Shown here: positions 22,323-33,469 of the stretch, piece by piece
Layout: each line of letters begins with the position of its first letter
Position numbering within the stretch: the stretch's first letter is position 1
DNA from: Tetrapyrgos nigripes
Taxonomy: Eukaryota > Basidiomycota > Agaricomycetes > Agaricales > Campanellaceae
DNA: 64,000 nt
Assembly (NCBI GenBank): GCA_013368315.1
Contig: JAACJM010000058.1
Coordinates: 310,001 to 374,000, forward strand
Reading direction: 5' to 3'
Program-made: the position numbers and the translations under genes
Notes under the pieces: generated by a model
The model's database searches: none
What the model saw: the letters and a program-made list of their open reading frames with translations, nothing else
Told to the model about the DNA's origin: nothing

Positions 22323-24142
22323 CTACCATGGCCTACTAATGTGATGTTCAGTGTGAGAACGAGAGGCTGCAGACTCATCAAAGGACCTGGGATTCTCGCA
22401 ACTCCACTGTATGAATGGTGACGAGCCAGAGGCACCGTCAGTGCCGTTGTCAGGTGTGTACTGGGAACTCGTCACAAAGCTGGCGGCGTCTTCTTGAGTG
22501 AAACGCTGGGGAGTGGCTGGATATGAATACGGAGTCGTCGAAGTACGTGAAGGCAATGGAGACAGAGCGCTGGAATAAAATCTGTCATTGTAAGGGAGTA
22601 CCGGACTGGATGAAGTTCCTAGCAATGGTGTCTGGCGATGAGCAGCAGGCTGATGGAGGACTGGGAGTGGTACTGTTGATACAGGACATGAGTGGCCACG
22701 CTGCAGAGGAGTGGGTGATGAGAATAGGATAGGAGATGACGACAACAGATCCAACTGAGGGACAGGAGGGTCATGGTGTGCTCTGGAGGGAAGCCTGGAG
22801 ATGGGACAGGAGTTCTCATGTTGTGAAGGGCTGGAGGATGAGAACGTGAATGGAGACGAGGGTGAATCCAACTGGCTGCCCTGGGTTGGAGGGATGCTGA
22901 GCCCATGAAACATTGATGCCAACGGTTGTGGGACAGGAGCAGCAATTGAAGCTGCACTTTCCTGTTCATCGAGCCTCGTTGTCTCCTCATAATACCTGTA
23001 AAACATGAGTTATAAAACGAATTATATCATGGGCGTGGAACACACACCTTCGTCATGGCTCACTGTCAAAGTCACTTCCATTTTCAGTATGACAATCCTC
23101 CAACCAGTTATCAAATCCATGCCAGAAACTTTCTGATGACTTTTTCTGCAGTGGTTCAGGTTCTATCTCAGTACCTGAGCTTGTACGTTTCAGAGGATGC
23201 ATGTTGTCTGCAGACTTGTTGGCCTCTTGTGCATATCTCCTCTGTTGAGGAAACGGTCAGTCAGAATCACAGTGAGCACAAGGACATACCCATAGAGCAA
23301 CCCGAGAAATAAACTTGGGCTCACGTGCTTCAGAGAAAGAGACCCCGAGCGAAGATTTGATCTTGACAGCAGCTTGAAGTAATGACTTCTTTTTGTCTCC
23401 TAGGGTTGTTTCGAGGATCTTACAGGGGTGGTGACTTGAGTAAGTATCGTTATAGCCAGACAGAAGCATACCTTGCACTGCAACTGGCCTTTGGTGTTAT
23501 TGGTGGTATCTCGAATATAGCGCAGAAAGATTTGACAGCGTTTCTGGGTCTTAAACGCGTGGCTGAGTTTGTTGGAGTTTTTATGTTGGTCAAGTTTTGC
23601 CTAAAGACCATGACATTAGCAGAAAACTTGCGACATGGAAGATGCATACAAAGATTTCTTCAGCGGCCTTGGTGAAGGATGCACTATGCGAGTCTGTCAA
23701 CACCTCTTTGATAACCTTGAGTGTTGTGGTCTGAGGAATGGTCAGTGCGAGCAGTGCAACCAGAGCAGAGAAAGAACGAGATACCTTGTCGTCTTCAGTT
23801 GGTGCCCAATTTTCCGAGACTTTCGACTTGAAATCCTCAAGAACGGAAGCAGTGCTGACATCTTGAGCAATGAGCTTGTCAACCGTGTTTTGGAGGCGAA
23901 GGATATTTGCCTGGGTGATGAGATGAAGCAGTAGTGATGGTCTGTCAACACTCTGTCCGATCTGATACTGCAATGTCAGTCATCGACTGTTTAATGGATA
24001 AGAGATCAAATCAATCATGTACTTGTACAGCTCCTTGCAAGTCCGAGTTTTGTGCCTGGGTGAGTGATAAGTTGGCACAGAGAGCGTCCACAAAGTGAGA
24101 TGGGTCTGGGAGAGCACTTGTCTGGGAAGGAGGAGCAGACAT
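22323..24142 (-). CDS. Second (accessory) protein of the CMC transposon
   Basis: The likely start is the ATG at 24142-24140 (MSAPPSQTSALPDPSHFVD). Exons continue through 23973-23650 (helical, for example NTVDKLIAQDVSTASVLEDF), 23640-23480 (KFSANVMVFRQNLTNIKTP) and 23460-23280 (SLGVSFSEAREPKF). The last long exon, 23006-22323, is Ser/Pro-rich and ends HTEHHISRPW before a stop. Intron borders are approximate. I recognise no domain. Its place downstream of the transposase in the same strand suggests an accessory factor, like the second proteins of CACTA elements that bind subterminal repeats. That parallel is inference. Confidence 0.45.
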
Positions 24143-24423
24143 TGCAAAGCCAGGGAAAGGAAAATTTGACCTTGGCTTTAAATATGAGAAAAGCAAGATT
24201 TCAATAGACAGGGCCGGATGTAATCAGTGAAGAAGTGAAACATCACCCAAGAGAAAAGAGGAGCATGAAGAATGGTGAAAGAGGTGACATTGTGAAGGTT
24301 GGTGGAAGGCAAGTGTTGGAGACGGTGACTGTCTCCATCTGACGGTGCCAACTCATTGAAGCACATGCCTTGCTGCTGTCGGCTGAATTACCAAGCTTCA
24401 CTGGAATTGAGTGACTTCCGTCC

Positions 24424-27400
24424 TCAAAGGCGACTCTCACTGGACAACAACGCCTTCAGGTTGCCTCGTAGAAGCTGCTGGAACAGAGACTTCTGCTTTT
24501 TGCCCCAGTCATTCCTTGGTGATTCTACTTCTCGTCTTGCACCCTCCTTGATGCACTCGGTCCTGGATGGAGCGACTGAAAATGCTGCAAATGGGAAGAT
24601 ATGCACAAAATCTCGCATCTGTGCCATATTTAAGACCACATCTGAGATGTTCTGATGAATCACAGTCTCTGTAGTAGCCGTGATTTTGTTTTGCTCCTGT
24701 GTTTTCGTTTGCCGAACTGTTAAGACTTTGCAGCTGTTACCATGACAGTGATGCTGCATGTTCACTGTACAGTACAGGTCCTGTAAGCCATCGTTGAGTG
24801 AAGTAACATCATAAGAGTGCAAAAAAGGCTTACCTGATGCCTGACTGCAGAGAAATGCAGAAGGAATTCCAACCTCGGCATACAATACGTCGATGAGACT
24901 TGTCCAATCGCAATTGCCTGGATAAGTATCAATGACGGTACGCCCTCCTCAATATTACGACTATCATCTGCCACCTGAAGAACCTCAGTAACCTTTGCAA
25001 GAGCTTTTCCACTGGCCCCAGGTGCATGAACAACAACAACAGAGTCAGAGCGGCAAGTTCCCCCGTTATGGAGACAAAACGACATGCATTTCTTCCAAGC
25101 ATGCTGCGAATAGTTTGTATCAGACATGAACTTGGACATCTGGGTTTCTGACCAAGTTAAAGCTGAAATTTTTGGCTGAAAGTGGACCTGGGCTCTGGAG
25201 GCATTCTTGTTCTTAGAAACGAGGCCAATCATCCTCTGCAGATACGCGTCACCATCAATCAGCTGCCTGGGAAGAAGTTCGATTACACGGTAATCCTCCT
25301 TTGGAGTATCTTGTGAACGAGAAGAGCTTGGAAGCTTCTCAGGATCAAGAAACCAGCCGCCACTGAGAAGGTGCTGAACTCGATTCAACCCAGAAAACTC
25401 GATAGCAATATCCTGTGAAGGTGCTTGACGATTGCTATGAATACTGAATCCACGAATGATGGCGTTGAACGACTCAAATGTCTCAGTGGCAAATAATATT
25501 GAAGGACCAAACTGATGGATGTGCTCGGGGAGATGCAGGAGTATGTGGAATTTTGGCTTGTTAAACCACTGCGGTGTCCAGTGAGCCGTACAGTTGAGAA
25601 AATTGTCGATTGCTTCCTGAAGTTGTTGCTGATGAGAGTTAATACATGGTCATCAGATTGACTTGAATGTAGTACTTACCAGATACAATTCCATATCCTC
25701 GATTACGGGTTGCCACACCAGTGGGATAAGTTGAGATAGTGCACGCCATGCAGCAAAGCACTCCACAGGTACCAGATCGTAAAGTACAAATGGAGCCGCC
25801 TGTGCTACGGTACGAAAATCACGTCCCACAAGAGAACCAGCATACTTCACCAGTGCTATCCCAGCCAAAGAAGACAAATCGAGACCATCGATGTTCAAGG
25901 ACGATAGACGTGTGGTAAGTATCGCCTTTTGATTATCGTCCAGTCTTGCAATAGCATCGCGCCAGAAATACTTCACAAAGCCAAGTAATATGACATGCAA
26001 TATTTTGACTGGCGTATCACGATGTTGGTCCAGGTCTATTCAAGATAATCATAATTAATAACGCAGCATTAAGGTTGGAGAGAGACGACTGAAGCAGAAA
26101 TAGTACTGACCTCAAATTCTCCAGATCGGACTGGAGATGTTATCTGGTAAGCCTTCAAGTACCAAATCCACCTTATGCTGCCTTTTGTTCGCAGTTCCCT
26201 TCGCGTCCTTTAGTACTTTGAAAATCAACTCCATGAAATGATCCTGATACGTATCCTTTATCCCTAACAGTGTTCTCAAATCTTTTGCTTTTGTTTTACT
26301 CCCAACAGTCTTTGAGTACATGAATACTGTCTTCAGATCATCCATTGTGCGTGATTTGGTGCGAAGATTATGAGTCTATTTTGAGCAAAATCAGTCTTTC
26401 GAGTCAAATCGATTAAAAGAGAGCGAACCTCAAAGAAACGAGTGGCATGATCAATCAGTTCCAGAAATGTTTCCTGTCGAGCACGCTGAGAACGATCTGA
26501 ACCTGCACTCGAAACAGATCCCGTCTCGCTCAGAGCTTCTGCATTCTTCTGCTCCTTTCCTTTTGCAAAGCAGCACCGACAAAACATTCTACCCATCAGA
26601 CCGATGTGACATGCAAACTCTGACTGCATTGGATTATCTCCAAGCATCGCAAGTACCGAGACAATCAAAAGAACCATCTCACAATGAACACAGTCATATG
26701 CCCAGATTCCGACAGTCTGACCTTCTCTGAGAAAATTCTGAAGTAAGTATTATGACTTGCAGGTAAACAGGCAAAACATACTCAAGCTGATCTGCAATTC
26801 CATCCAACATCTCCAATGGTGGTGCAATATTTGAGGTAGCTAAAAAATGCACATGATATTCAGAGTGTGCATCACGTCGATCAAGTCCAGCGGCCATGAA
26901 GAGGAAGGAATTGTGCTTGTTCCATTTCTTGGACTTGTTCTCTGAAGTATTGTCACAATAGAGCCAGATGGGAAAGGCATACACACGGTGTCTTTTTGCC
27001 TTTTCCCGTCATGGATTCTCCTTATCTGGTTCCGAATAGTTCCACTTCTCGACTCCGCCACCCCAATTACGAATAATACCTAGTTCAAATCAGAAAGAGA
27101 AAGATTGAGATAATATGTGCACATACCAAGGATACTTGTTGGATCTGGAATGGAACGTGTCCTATAAGTCTCTCGCAGGTAGGGAAAAGAGGTTGCAAAT
27201 TGCCATGCTGCAGCAACGTAACAATTATAACCATGCGCAATCCAAGAATTGCCTGCTGGAGTCAGGTCCCAGACATATCCTGAGAGCTCGGGTTTCCCAT
27301 TAACAACACACTCCACCCAACGATACAGAATACAATATCGACCATCAATCAATCGACAGGGCTCGAAAAGGTAGAAATCTTGATCTTGAACTCGAATCAT

Positions 27401-28555
27401 TGGTGTGGTGAGTGATGGATCAAGTTCCTGCAGCCAATGAAGAGCATTCTTGGCGCTATTGACCTTGCCATGAGCATCCTGTGGGTAAAACGACAGTCTT
27501 TCTTGGACTCGAGGATTGGACATTTCCTGAGATGAAATGGCTTTAGCTTTACTCGTGATGTCAAAAATGATAAGGACCACAGACTTACCCGGCTGACAAT
27601 GTCTGCAAGTGAGTTCATGTAGTAAATGTGGCCGAGAGCACCATTGTAACATATGGTACGGATCCCACAGATAGCGTCCAACATTTTCTGTGTGTGCTTC
27701 CGGGAGTCAAGGGAAGGCACATGGTTGACTCCATTTACACGAAGTGCCCATGAGATTGTTTCCAGTTGTGTATCTGAGAATGTTGAACTTGGAAGGTGCT
27801 GCAGAATGTCAAGGACACAAGTCTTTGGGGGAAATCCGTTAAAAGGAATTCAAAGATTTAGAGACTCTCACTTACTATCTTGTCAGGCCATGGAAACCAT
27901 AATGGATTGATCCCCTGATTCTGACGTCAATACTCCCTGTATTCAAGACCTGAAAAAAAAATAGGTACTTTGTCTCATCATCAAATCAATATATAAGTGT
28001 TCTCACCTGGATTTGCACCGGAGACTGAGATATCGTCTTGATCAGGAATGCTGCATTGTGAGTCTTCATCTGATGCATAATCGGGTGGGACTCCATTCAT
28101 AAGATATTCTTGAAAAGACTGCGCCATCGCAGCCAGATGAGCTTGCTGTGGTGGCTGGTCAAGAAGGAAGTCGGAAAAGTCAGCTTCGCGTTCTGAATTG
28201 CGCAGATTGACCGAGATATCATCGACGTTCATTGAGTCATCTTCCAAAGTCTGCTCAGGCTGTACTTGAAGATTGGTGTTGTTAGGGTCACCGAGCTGAG
28301 AAAGAGCACGCATTAAAGGCCCAAAGGAAGCAGCTGCATTCTGAGCACGTCCCGCTTCCGAGAAATCACCAGATACCCAAGTAGATCCAGATTGAGAGTC
28401 AAAGTAGGTAGTCTGAGAGGAGTGGAACCTAGATGGGGGTGCCGCACAAGTCTTGTGTCTGTCTGTCCACAAATGGTTTGCACAATTACGAGCAGCTCTT
28501 GGTACTCCATCACCACAAACAAGGCAGGTATAAAATCCATCTTGTCTGTGTTCAA
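24424..28555 (-). CDS. CACTA/Plavaka-like transposase (multi-exon)
   Basis: The minus-strand reading starts near 28550 with a Cys/His finger (YTCLVCGDG ... HLWTDRHKTC), then an acidic linker (28472-27981). A long conserved-looking N-terminal part (about 27800-27080) follows with LETISWALRVNGVNHVPSL, DFYLFEPCRLIDGRYC and SYVWDLTP-like text. The core at 26984-26350 has WLYCDNTSENKSKKWNKHNS, VHFLATSNIAPPLEMLDGI, GIWAYDCVHCEMVLLI and LGDNPMQSEFACHIGL followed by CRCC. Later exons are 26345-26112, 26000-25653 (LLGFVKYFWRDAI, SLVGRDFR), 25640-24760 and 24885-24424. This is a common family in Agaricomycetes, distantly like Tnp2-type CMC transposases. No obvious stop lies inside the long exons, but exact splicing is not resolved. 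It would cut and paste the element. Confidence 0.65.
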
Positions 28556-29079
28556 AAACTAATGACAGTCAAGATAAAAGATTTAAGACAGAGGCATAAA
28601 ATAATACCGTTGGGATCAGGACAATTAGTATTGAGAGGGGGCATATTCTCGATGGGTTGGATCATGGCAAATTGGACAGACACACTAAATATCGAGTCTT
28701 GGAGCCATACACGCTTCAAACGCATGCTTGCAATGCGGTGTCCGTTCAGGAGTGGTTCAGAAAGAAAAATATGCATATTGTAGGTAATATAAAGTACAAA
28801 AACAGGCAGTAGGAGTGACGAAAGCGCTGCGTCCAGCCTCAAAAGTGTTCGGAATCTGTATGATGAAGGGGGAGCGAGCCGTGGATAGGCGGCAGTGCTG
28901 TGTGATGGTGGTTACAAGCAAGAGAAGCGAGTCTTTGTCATTCACCCAGAGCTCCATGAGGCATTTCGGTCCGCGCTTGTCGCCGCTTGTTGAGGCAACA
29001 CGTCAAGTGAGCATCAAACCATGGTCTGCCCGTCGTTGATCCAAACCACAGGTACCCCACAGTCAAGTCCTTGGGTGTG

Positions 29080-29364
29080 TAACCATCTTCGAATATCTTC
29101 GAATAAAGATATCTCCTGAGAACGCATCCCCACGTTACGTGGCAGTTGTAGACACTCATTATTTCATTCAACTTGGAAACGCCCCCATTCCCTGTTGGTT
29201 CAGTCACGACGACTATGAGGACTGCGACATCTTGGAAAATTGTCCAGAGGAACACGAAGAATACCTCCAAACAGGAATACCCAGAATAAACTACTACAAT
29301 CAACAAAACGATTATTGGGGAGGACGTCCCAACCGACCAGTGGGATCATCTGTTTTCAGAACCT
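29080..29364 (+). pseudogene. Right part of gag-like frame of the LTR element
   Basis: This frame continues the split gag frame and reads SPENASPRYVAVVDTHYFIQ, CWFSHDDYEDCDILENCPEE and YYNQQNDYWGGRPNRPVG to a stop at 29364. It is rich in Asn, Tyr and Asp. Downstream, another frame (about 29545-29860) is Pro/Glu-rich (GPILPPGQYVPSEPTPE) and probably belongs to the same protein after a frame change. Confidence 0.5.
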
Positions 29365-29746
29365 GAAGACGACAACTAGTGCATGTCTGGAAGCGAAATC
29401 CCTAGAGTAACTCGATCACGATCACGGGTCGCCTCATGAACCCCCAGTCGTACCTCTTCACCTCACGTTCCCCTTGCTTGCATCTGTTGACCTCACGCAT
29501 ACTATCTTCAGGGTCAACAGGACTGTTATATCTCAGTTAATAATCAGTGGGACACCTGCATAAACAATCTGTGTCCAAACCAATTCTCCATACACAACCA
29601 AGTACTTACACGAGCAGAACTAGAACATGGCCTCGGACCCATACTACCACCTGGACAATACGTCCCGTCAGAACCCACTCCAGAAACTCAACTTCCTATA
29701 GCCAAACCCTCGTCGCACACTTGATTTGAAGAATCAGACCCTAACA

Positions 29747-30403
29747 ATGAACCTACTCCCGAATCCGAACCACTGCTTCCTCCAACCGAACCACAAACCT
29801 CCCTTAGGAGATCCCCATCCAACAGCACCCCCAATGCAGTCCAAGAACCTATATCTGTTCATCCCTGACTCCGACGACTTCTCCTTCACACCAGAAACTT
29901 CACTCACCTTCTCCAGGACTAAAATCCCATACAACCCTCATGACGATGGATTTGACCTCTTCATATGTATGGCCTGGAACTACGACCCAAATGACTGGTT
30001 CCACGACAATTGGTGGAACACAAGCAACAACAACTTGGGCAATGGATGGGGTAACCCCCATGACAACGAAGGTTGGGACTCTGACGGTTGGGGCCCCTGG
30101 GGACATTGTACCCCTGCAGCATTATGGGACAGCGAAGAGTATAATAGCAGCAATGATCAGGAGGCTATCTCTAAGGAGATGGAAAGAAGGCTCAACGACT
30201 GGTGGGAAATGGGACTTTGGGATCTGTCCTTTCCAAACGACGGGGTCAATGACATACGAGCTCCGGTGCAAGCTTGTCATAAGAGGGGGGTAGTGTCACG
30301 AATCACCAATTCATTCATTTCTTATCTCCACAGACTACTATTCATTTCCTTCATTTTTACCACCATCATCTTCTCTGTCTATGGTTACCATCACTTGATC
30401 TGA
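29747..30403 (+). CDS. Trp/Asn/Asp-rich protein of the LTR element
   Basis: This is an uninterrupted frame from ATG 29747 (MNLLPNPNHC). The N-terminus is Pro-rich. The middle is unusually rich in Trp, Asn and Gly (MAWNYDPNDWFHDNWWN, GNGWGNPHDNEGWDSDGWG), followed by a helical segment (EAISKEMERRLNDWWEMGLW). The last 37 residues run through the polypurine tract into the 3' LTR and are hydrophobic. It may be the C-terminal part of the gag protein in another frame. I know no family with this composition. Confidence 0.45.
   Translation: MNLLPNPNHCFLQPNHKPPLGDPHPTAPPMQSKNLYLFIPDSDDFSFTPETSLTFSRTKIPYNPHDDGFDLFICMAWNYDPNDWFHDNWWNTSNNNLGNGWGNPHDNEGWDSDGWGPWGHCTPAALWDSEEYNSSNDQEAISKEMERRLNDWWEMGLWDLSFPNDGVNDIRAPVQACHKRGVVSRITNSFISYLHRLLFISFIFTTIIFSVYGYHHLI
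30281..30293 (+). other. Polypurine tract of gag-only element
   Basis: AAGAGGGGGGTAG lies immediately before the TGTCACG start of the 3' LTR. Confidence 0.7.
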
Positions 30404-30692
30404 TATGACCATCATTTATCTCCTCCGATTCCTATCTCCATGGATATTCTCATGTATTCACTTATTCTCAATTCACTTCTTTTACATATATACCAAAGGA
30501 CTTGTAGTTAGTTCCTTAGTCTGTTCACTTCGTCTCCACTCCGCTCTCAATAACAGTGCAGTGTCAAGTATAGTCAGCTACTCATCCACTACTTGTCTCT
30601 ATTACTTCTCTCTATCTTTCTCTCTCTCTCTCTATATCGTCTCATTGTAACTCATCAATCTATTTGGTTCACTGTGTGACTTGGGTGATTAT

Positions 30693-32077
30693 TAGGGCTT
30701 CACACTGGTCCGTATGCTAACTGGGTACGGGTACTGTAATACGGTACCCGTACCTGTACTGTACGCACCTCTCGACCCAATCCGTAAGTACGGTATACTG
30801 TATGGGTGCCACCTGTAGAGACCGTATGATTACAGCCGGCTAACGGGTACATACTGGTTATGGGTTGGTAAATTTAGGTTTTAAGCTTGCACTTTGCCAC
30901 TGCCTCGACGTGAAACTGACATCCTGTACAGCTTGGCGCAATCAGAGCCACATGCCTGATGTCATACTGCCATGTCTGTGACTTTTCTTGCTTTTATTTC
31001 GCCTTCATCGACGCCTGACTTGAGAAAATGGTGCTCAATGACCCTTGTTGTTAGCTGCAGGTGAGCCTTCACTCTTCACAGACGTAGAATTGAGGAATAA
31101 TATTACTTCCCCAGTTAGGTATAATATCTGATGTCCTGTAGCATGATGTACCATGCGAAATTTATTTCTTTTTCTTTATAAATCCGTGCCCGCTTTCCTC
31201 AGACCATCCCCATCCTTTTTCCTCCAAATGTCTAGTGAGCAGTGTGCTGTAAACACTGATGGAAGTCTCAAAGATGCCAACGAAATTGACTTCTATCATG
31301 ATCCTGATGACACAGCTCCAATCGCAGGTCCAAGCATGACCAAAGGTATGTGATATATGTTGTGGTCCTGTGGATTTGCGCTTTTTTTTTATGGGTGTAC
31401 ATTAATCCACTTTATCTTGTAGCAGTGCGAGGGCAGCGAACATGTAACAAGCATGCCAAAATGCTTGCCTCTGTTGAGTCTGACGAGTATGAGGCTGATG
31501 GGATCACTTTGTCCAAGCCTGGACCAAGTGTCCGCCGCCGCCGCCGAAGGCTCAAGAAGAAAAAGGGAGAGGAATATGACACTGATATTGATGACAAGAA
31601 CTATAGTGACTCTGGTTCTGCTTCATCAACTGACTGTGAGATGATGGATGCTGAGGAAAAGCATTCCAGGTATGTATCAAAGCACTCTCTGTGTGTCACT
31701 GAAATTCTGAGAATTTTACAGGCTCTGCCGTTGCTGTTGAACGAGTCTTTTCTGGTGGACGTGACACTATCTCCCTCTGTCGAGCAAGCCTGTCAGCTGA
31801 TACAATCAGACTTCTCATGATTGCAAAGCACAGGCTCTATTTGGCCCGAAACCAAAAGCAGTAGCAGTAGTTATTACCTCTTTTCATACTTATTTACTAC
31901 TTTAGAAAAATATCTATCTGTATCGTACCGTAACCCGTAATACTGCCATATCAAGCCCGTACCCGTACCGTTGGGACTTCCCTCTTACCCCATAAGCTAC
32001 GGTTTGGGTCAGCCCGTACCAGTATCAGACCCGTAAAATTATGGCCGTACCCATATACTGTACAGTGCGAAGCCCTA
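30693..32077 (+). mobile_element. Internally deleted, non-autonomous hAT element
   Basis: The ends are TAGGGCTTCACACTG and its inverted partner TAGGGCTTCGCACTG. They are flanked by 8-mers GTGATTAT (30685-30692) and GTAATTAT (32078-32085), 7 of 8 identical. hAT elements make 8-bp duplications and often start TAGGG. Subterminal zones on both sides are packed with CCGTACC / GGTACGG words. The interior keeps the 5' and 3' ends of a transposase gene. Confidence 0.8.
31228..31863 (+). pseudogene. Remnant of hAT transposase: N-terminus joined to dimerisation tail
   Basis: The first exon begins MSSEQCAVNTDGSLKDAN (31228) and ends near SMTK. A second exon (about 31424-31670) is Asp/Glu-rich with an Arg/Lys run (VRRRRRRLKKKK), likely a nuclear signal. 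At 31722-31860 the frame reads SAVAVERVFSGGRDTISLC ... IRLLMIAKHRLYLARNQKQ, the C-terminal hAT dimerisation segment. The catalytic middle (about 500 residues) is missing. The obvious 31671-31719 intron joins the two parts out of frame, so no simple splice makes a fused peptide. It presumably moves with help from full-length hAT enzymes. Confidence 0.65.
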
Positions 32078-32321
32078 GTAATTATTGCTAAGTGACAACA
32101 TTCTTGACACAAGGTAACATATATTTTGGAGAGTTGGGGGCGAAGGCCAAGTGTACTATGGCCTTCGGGCATTCCTTGTTACATATCGTCCTGTAGACTT
32201 CGAACTGTTTCCTCTTCTTGTGTTGGCGTAAAGTATAGTGATGAACTGGTGAGTTGTAGCAGGCTCTGCCGCCCTGCAGGGGCCGGCACTTCGCCGGTTA
32301 TTACCAATCACCCACTACACT

Positions 32322-32522
32322 GCGGACGGCGATGGGTATTTGCCAGCCATTTTTGCGCAGGCATAAATCTCAAATCTTTCAGAGCAGTTTTTGCAGGCCG
32401 AACATACCCCATATGAGACTGTTTTGAGGCCGGAATTCCATATGGGGTAGTTCAGGCGCCGAGCAGAAGTTCGAGATTTAAAGTTGCACAAAAATAGATG
32501 GCAAATACCCATCGCCGTCCGC
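32322..32522. mobile_element. 201-bp palindromic MITE (CCATATG core family)
   Basis: GCGGACGGCGATGGGTATTTGCCA at the left reappears inverted at the right, with further arm similarity (AATCTC, CCATATG). The element at 52059-52246 has the same architecture: CATATGG words near the centre and GGCGG-type ends. Confidence 0.65.
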
Positions 32523-33469
32523 TGTGCTACATCCTATAGCTTTCTAGGAGTCATGTGGACTATCACATGATTGGGGCGAGGGGGGTGGACTGGGGAAGCT
32601 CTGATATTTTGTAAAACTTTTATAAAAAAACTGTGTCCTAGCTTGCAAATTACTTCCTTATAATAGTATGTAAGTATTGGGACTCCTCCCGAGTCTTCCG
32701 TCATGCCCAGTGACCATGCGCACTGCACATCCAGTCCCAACCCTTATCACACAGCCCAACTTCTTGGCGATGTCCAGTATTTGCTTTGTCAATGTCATCA
32801 GTGTCCTCAGTGTCATTGTCCCCATCCTCTGGACAGTCAAAATTTTCGTCCCATCTCAATTCCGACCCCCTCCCCAAGTCGACGTCGTTGGGTCTGGCCA
32901 TCATTTGCTTCTCTGACTCTGAGGCGAGTCTCCCTGCTCCTTTTTCATCAACCTCACACCTCCATCCTCCCAAACGTCTATACCTACTACCAGCTTCCCA
33001 TCCTGTCTCCACATGATAGCGCAGGTGTCTTCCCTTTTTATTCCCATTCCCACCTTTGAACTCAGTCTGGAAACCCGAATACCACTGGAGTAGGCCTAGG
33101 GACGGCTATCGCAATGCCAGAACCAAACGCGGTGGATAGTTGTGAAGAAGTGTCTGCAGTGTACACGCAAGCTGTAGACTATACGCTCACGTGATTAGCA
33201 AGGGCCTAGACTCTGATAGATCCAACCAAGTCCTTCTCCAAATCCCTACTCCACCACTCCGCTACATCGTCGCAGTCTTCGACTCCTCTCAAGTTCGTTC
33301 CCACTCGCAAAACCGGTTTCTCCACCGAGTAATGGACTATTTCCCGAATGAAGGATCATAAATCCAAGGGTACCCCAATTGGCAGCCCAAATACCCGATA
33401 GCCAATCTCCAGTCCCAAAGTAAGTACTTATATGGATTGCCACTTGTAGGCATAGGTGCTGATCTGGTT
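32523..33469. other. Interval without a supported gene
   Basis: A minus frame at 33012-32701 (Asp/Glu-rich, ENFDCPEDGDNDTEDTDD) may be a coding remnant, but it has no partner exons or family resemblance. Confidence 0.25.

Larger units (their letters stand above)
22050..29079 (-). mobile_element. 7.03 kb CMC-type (CACTA/Plavaka-like) DNA transposon with two genes
   Basis: The left end, CACACCCAAGGACCTGAC, matches the inverted right end with few mismatches, and similarity (GGGCAGACCA...TTT) continues about 90 bases inwards. TA flanks both ends (22048-22049, 29080-29081). In-silico removal with one TA restores a continuous gag frame, which fixes the borders. Inside, on the minus strand, are a CACTA-related transposase (about 28550-24424) and a second gene (about 24142-22323). 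CAC-starting ends and a 2-3 bp duplication fit the CMC superfamily. Confidence 0.8.
21171..32109 (+). mobile_element. Gag-only, non-autonomous LTR element carrying two nested DNA transposons
   Basis: Two LTRs (21171-21574; 30294-32109 including an insertion) begin TGTCAC and end TTGACA. They are about 97% alike, apart from a 21-base stretch present only in the right copy. A polypurine tract AAGAGGGGGGTAG precedes the right LTR. After removal of the nested 22050-29079 element, only about 1.7 kb of internal sequence remains. It contains gag-like frames but no protease, RT or integrase. It must have relied on another element's enzymes. Flanking 5-mers (TGAGG / CAAGG) match at three of five positions. 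Confidence 0.8.
30294..32109 (+). repeat. 3' LTR of gag-only element, split by a hAT
   Basis: LTR sequence occupies 30294-30692 and resumes at 32078-32109 (TTATTGCTAAGTGACAACATTCTTGACA). The 1385 bases between are the deleted hAT element. Confidence 0.8.

Noticed and set aside
21263..30650. Two matching 81-residue membrane-like frames (21263-21508 and 30405-30650)
   Set aside because: They are the same part of the two LTRs; the hydrophobicity comes from the T-rich LTR sequence.
32703..33059. 118-residue plus-strand frame, Pro/His/Ser-rich
   Set aside because: It overlaps an equally long minus frame; neither has a motif or splice partners.
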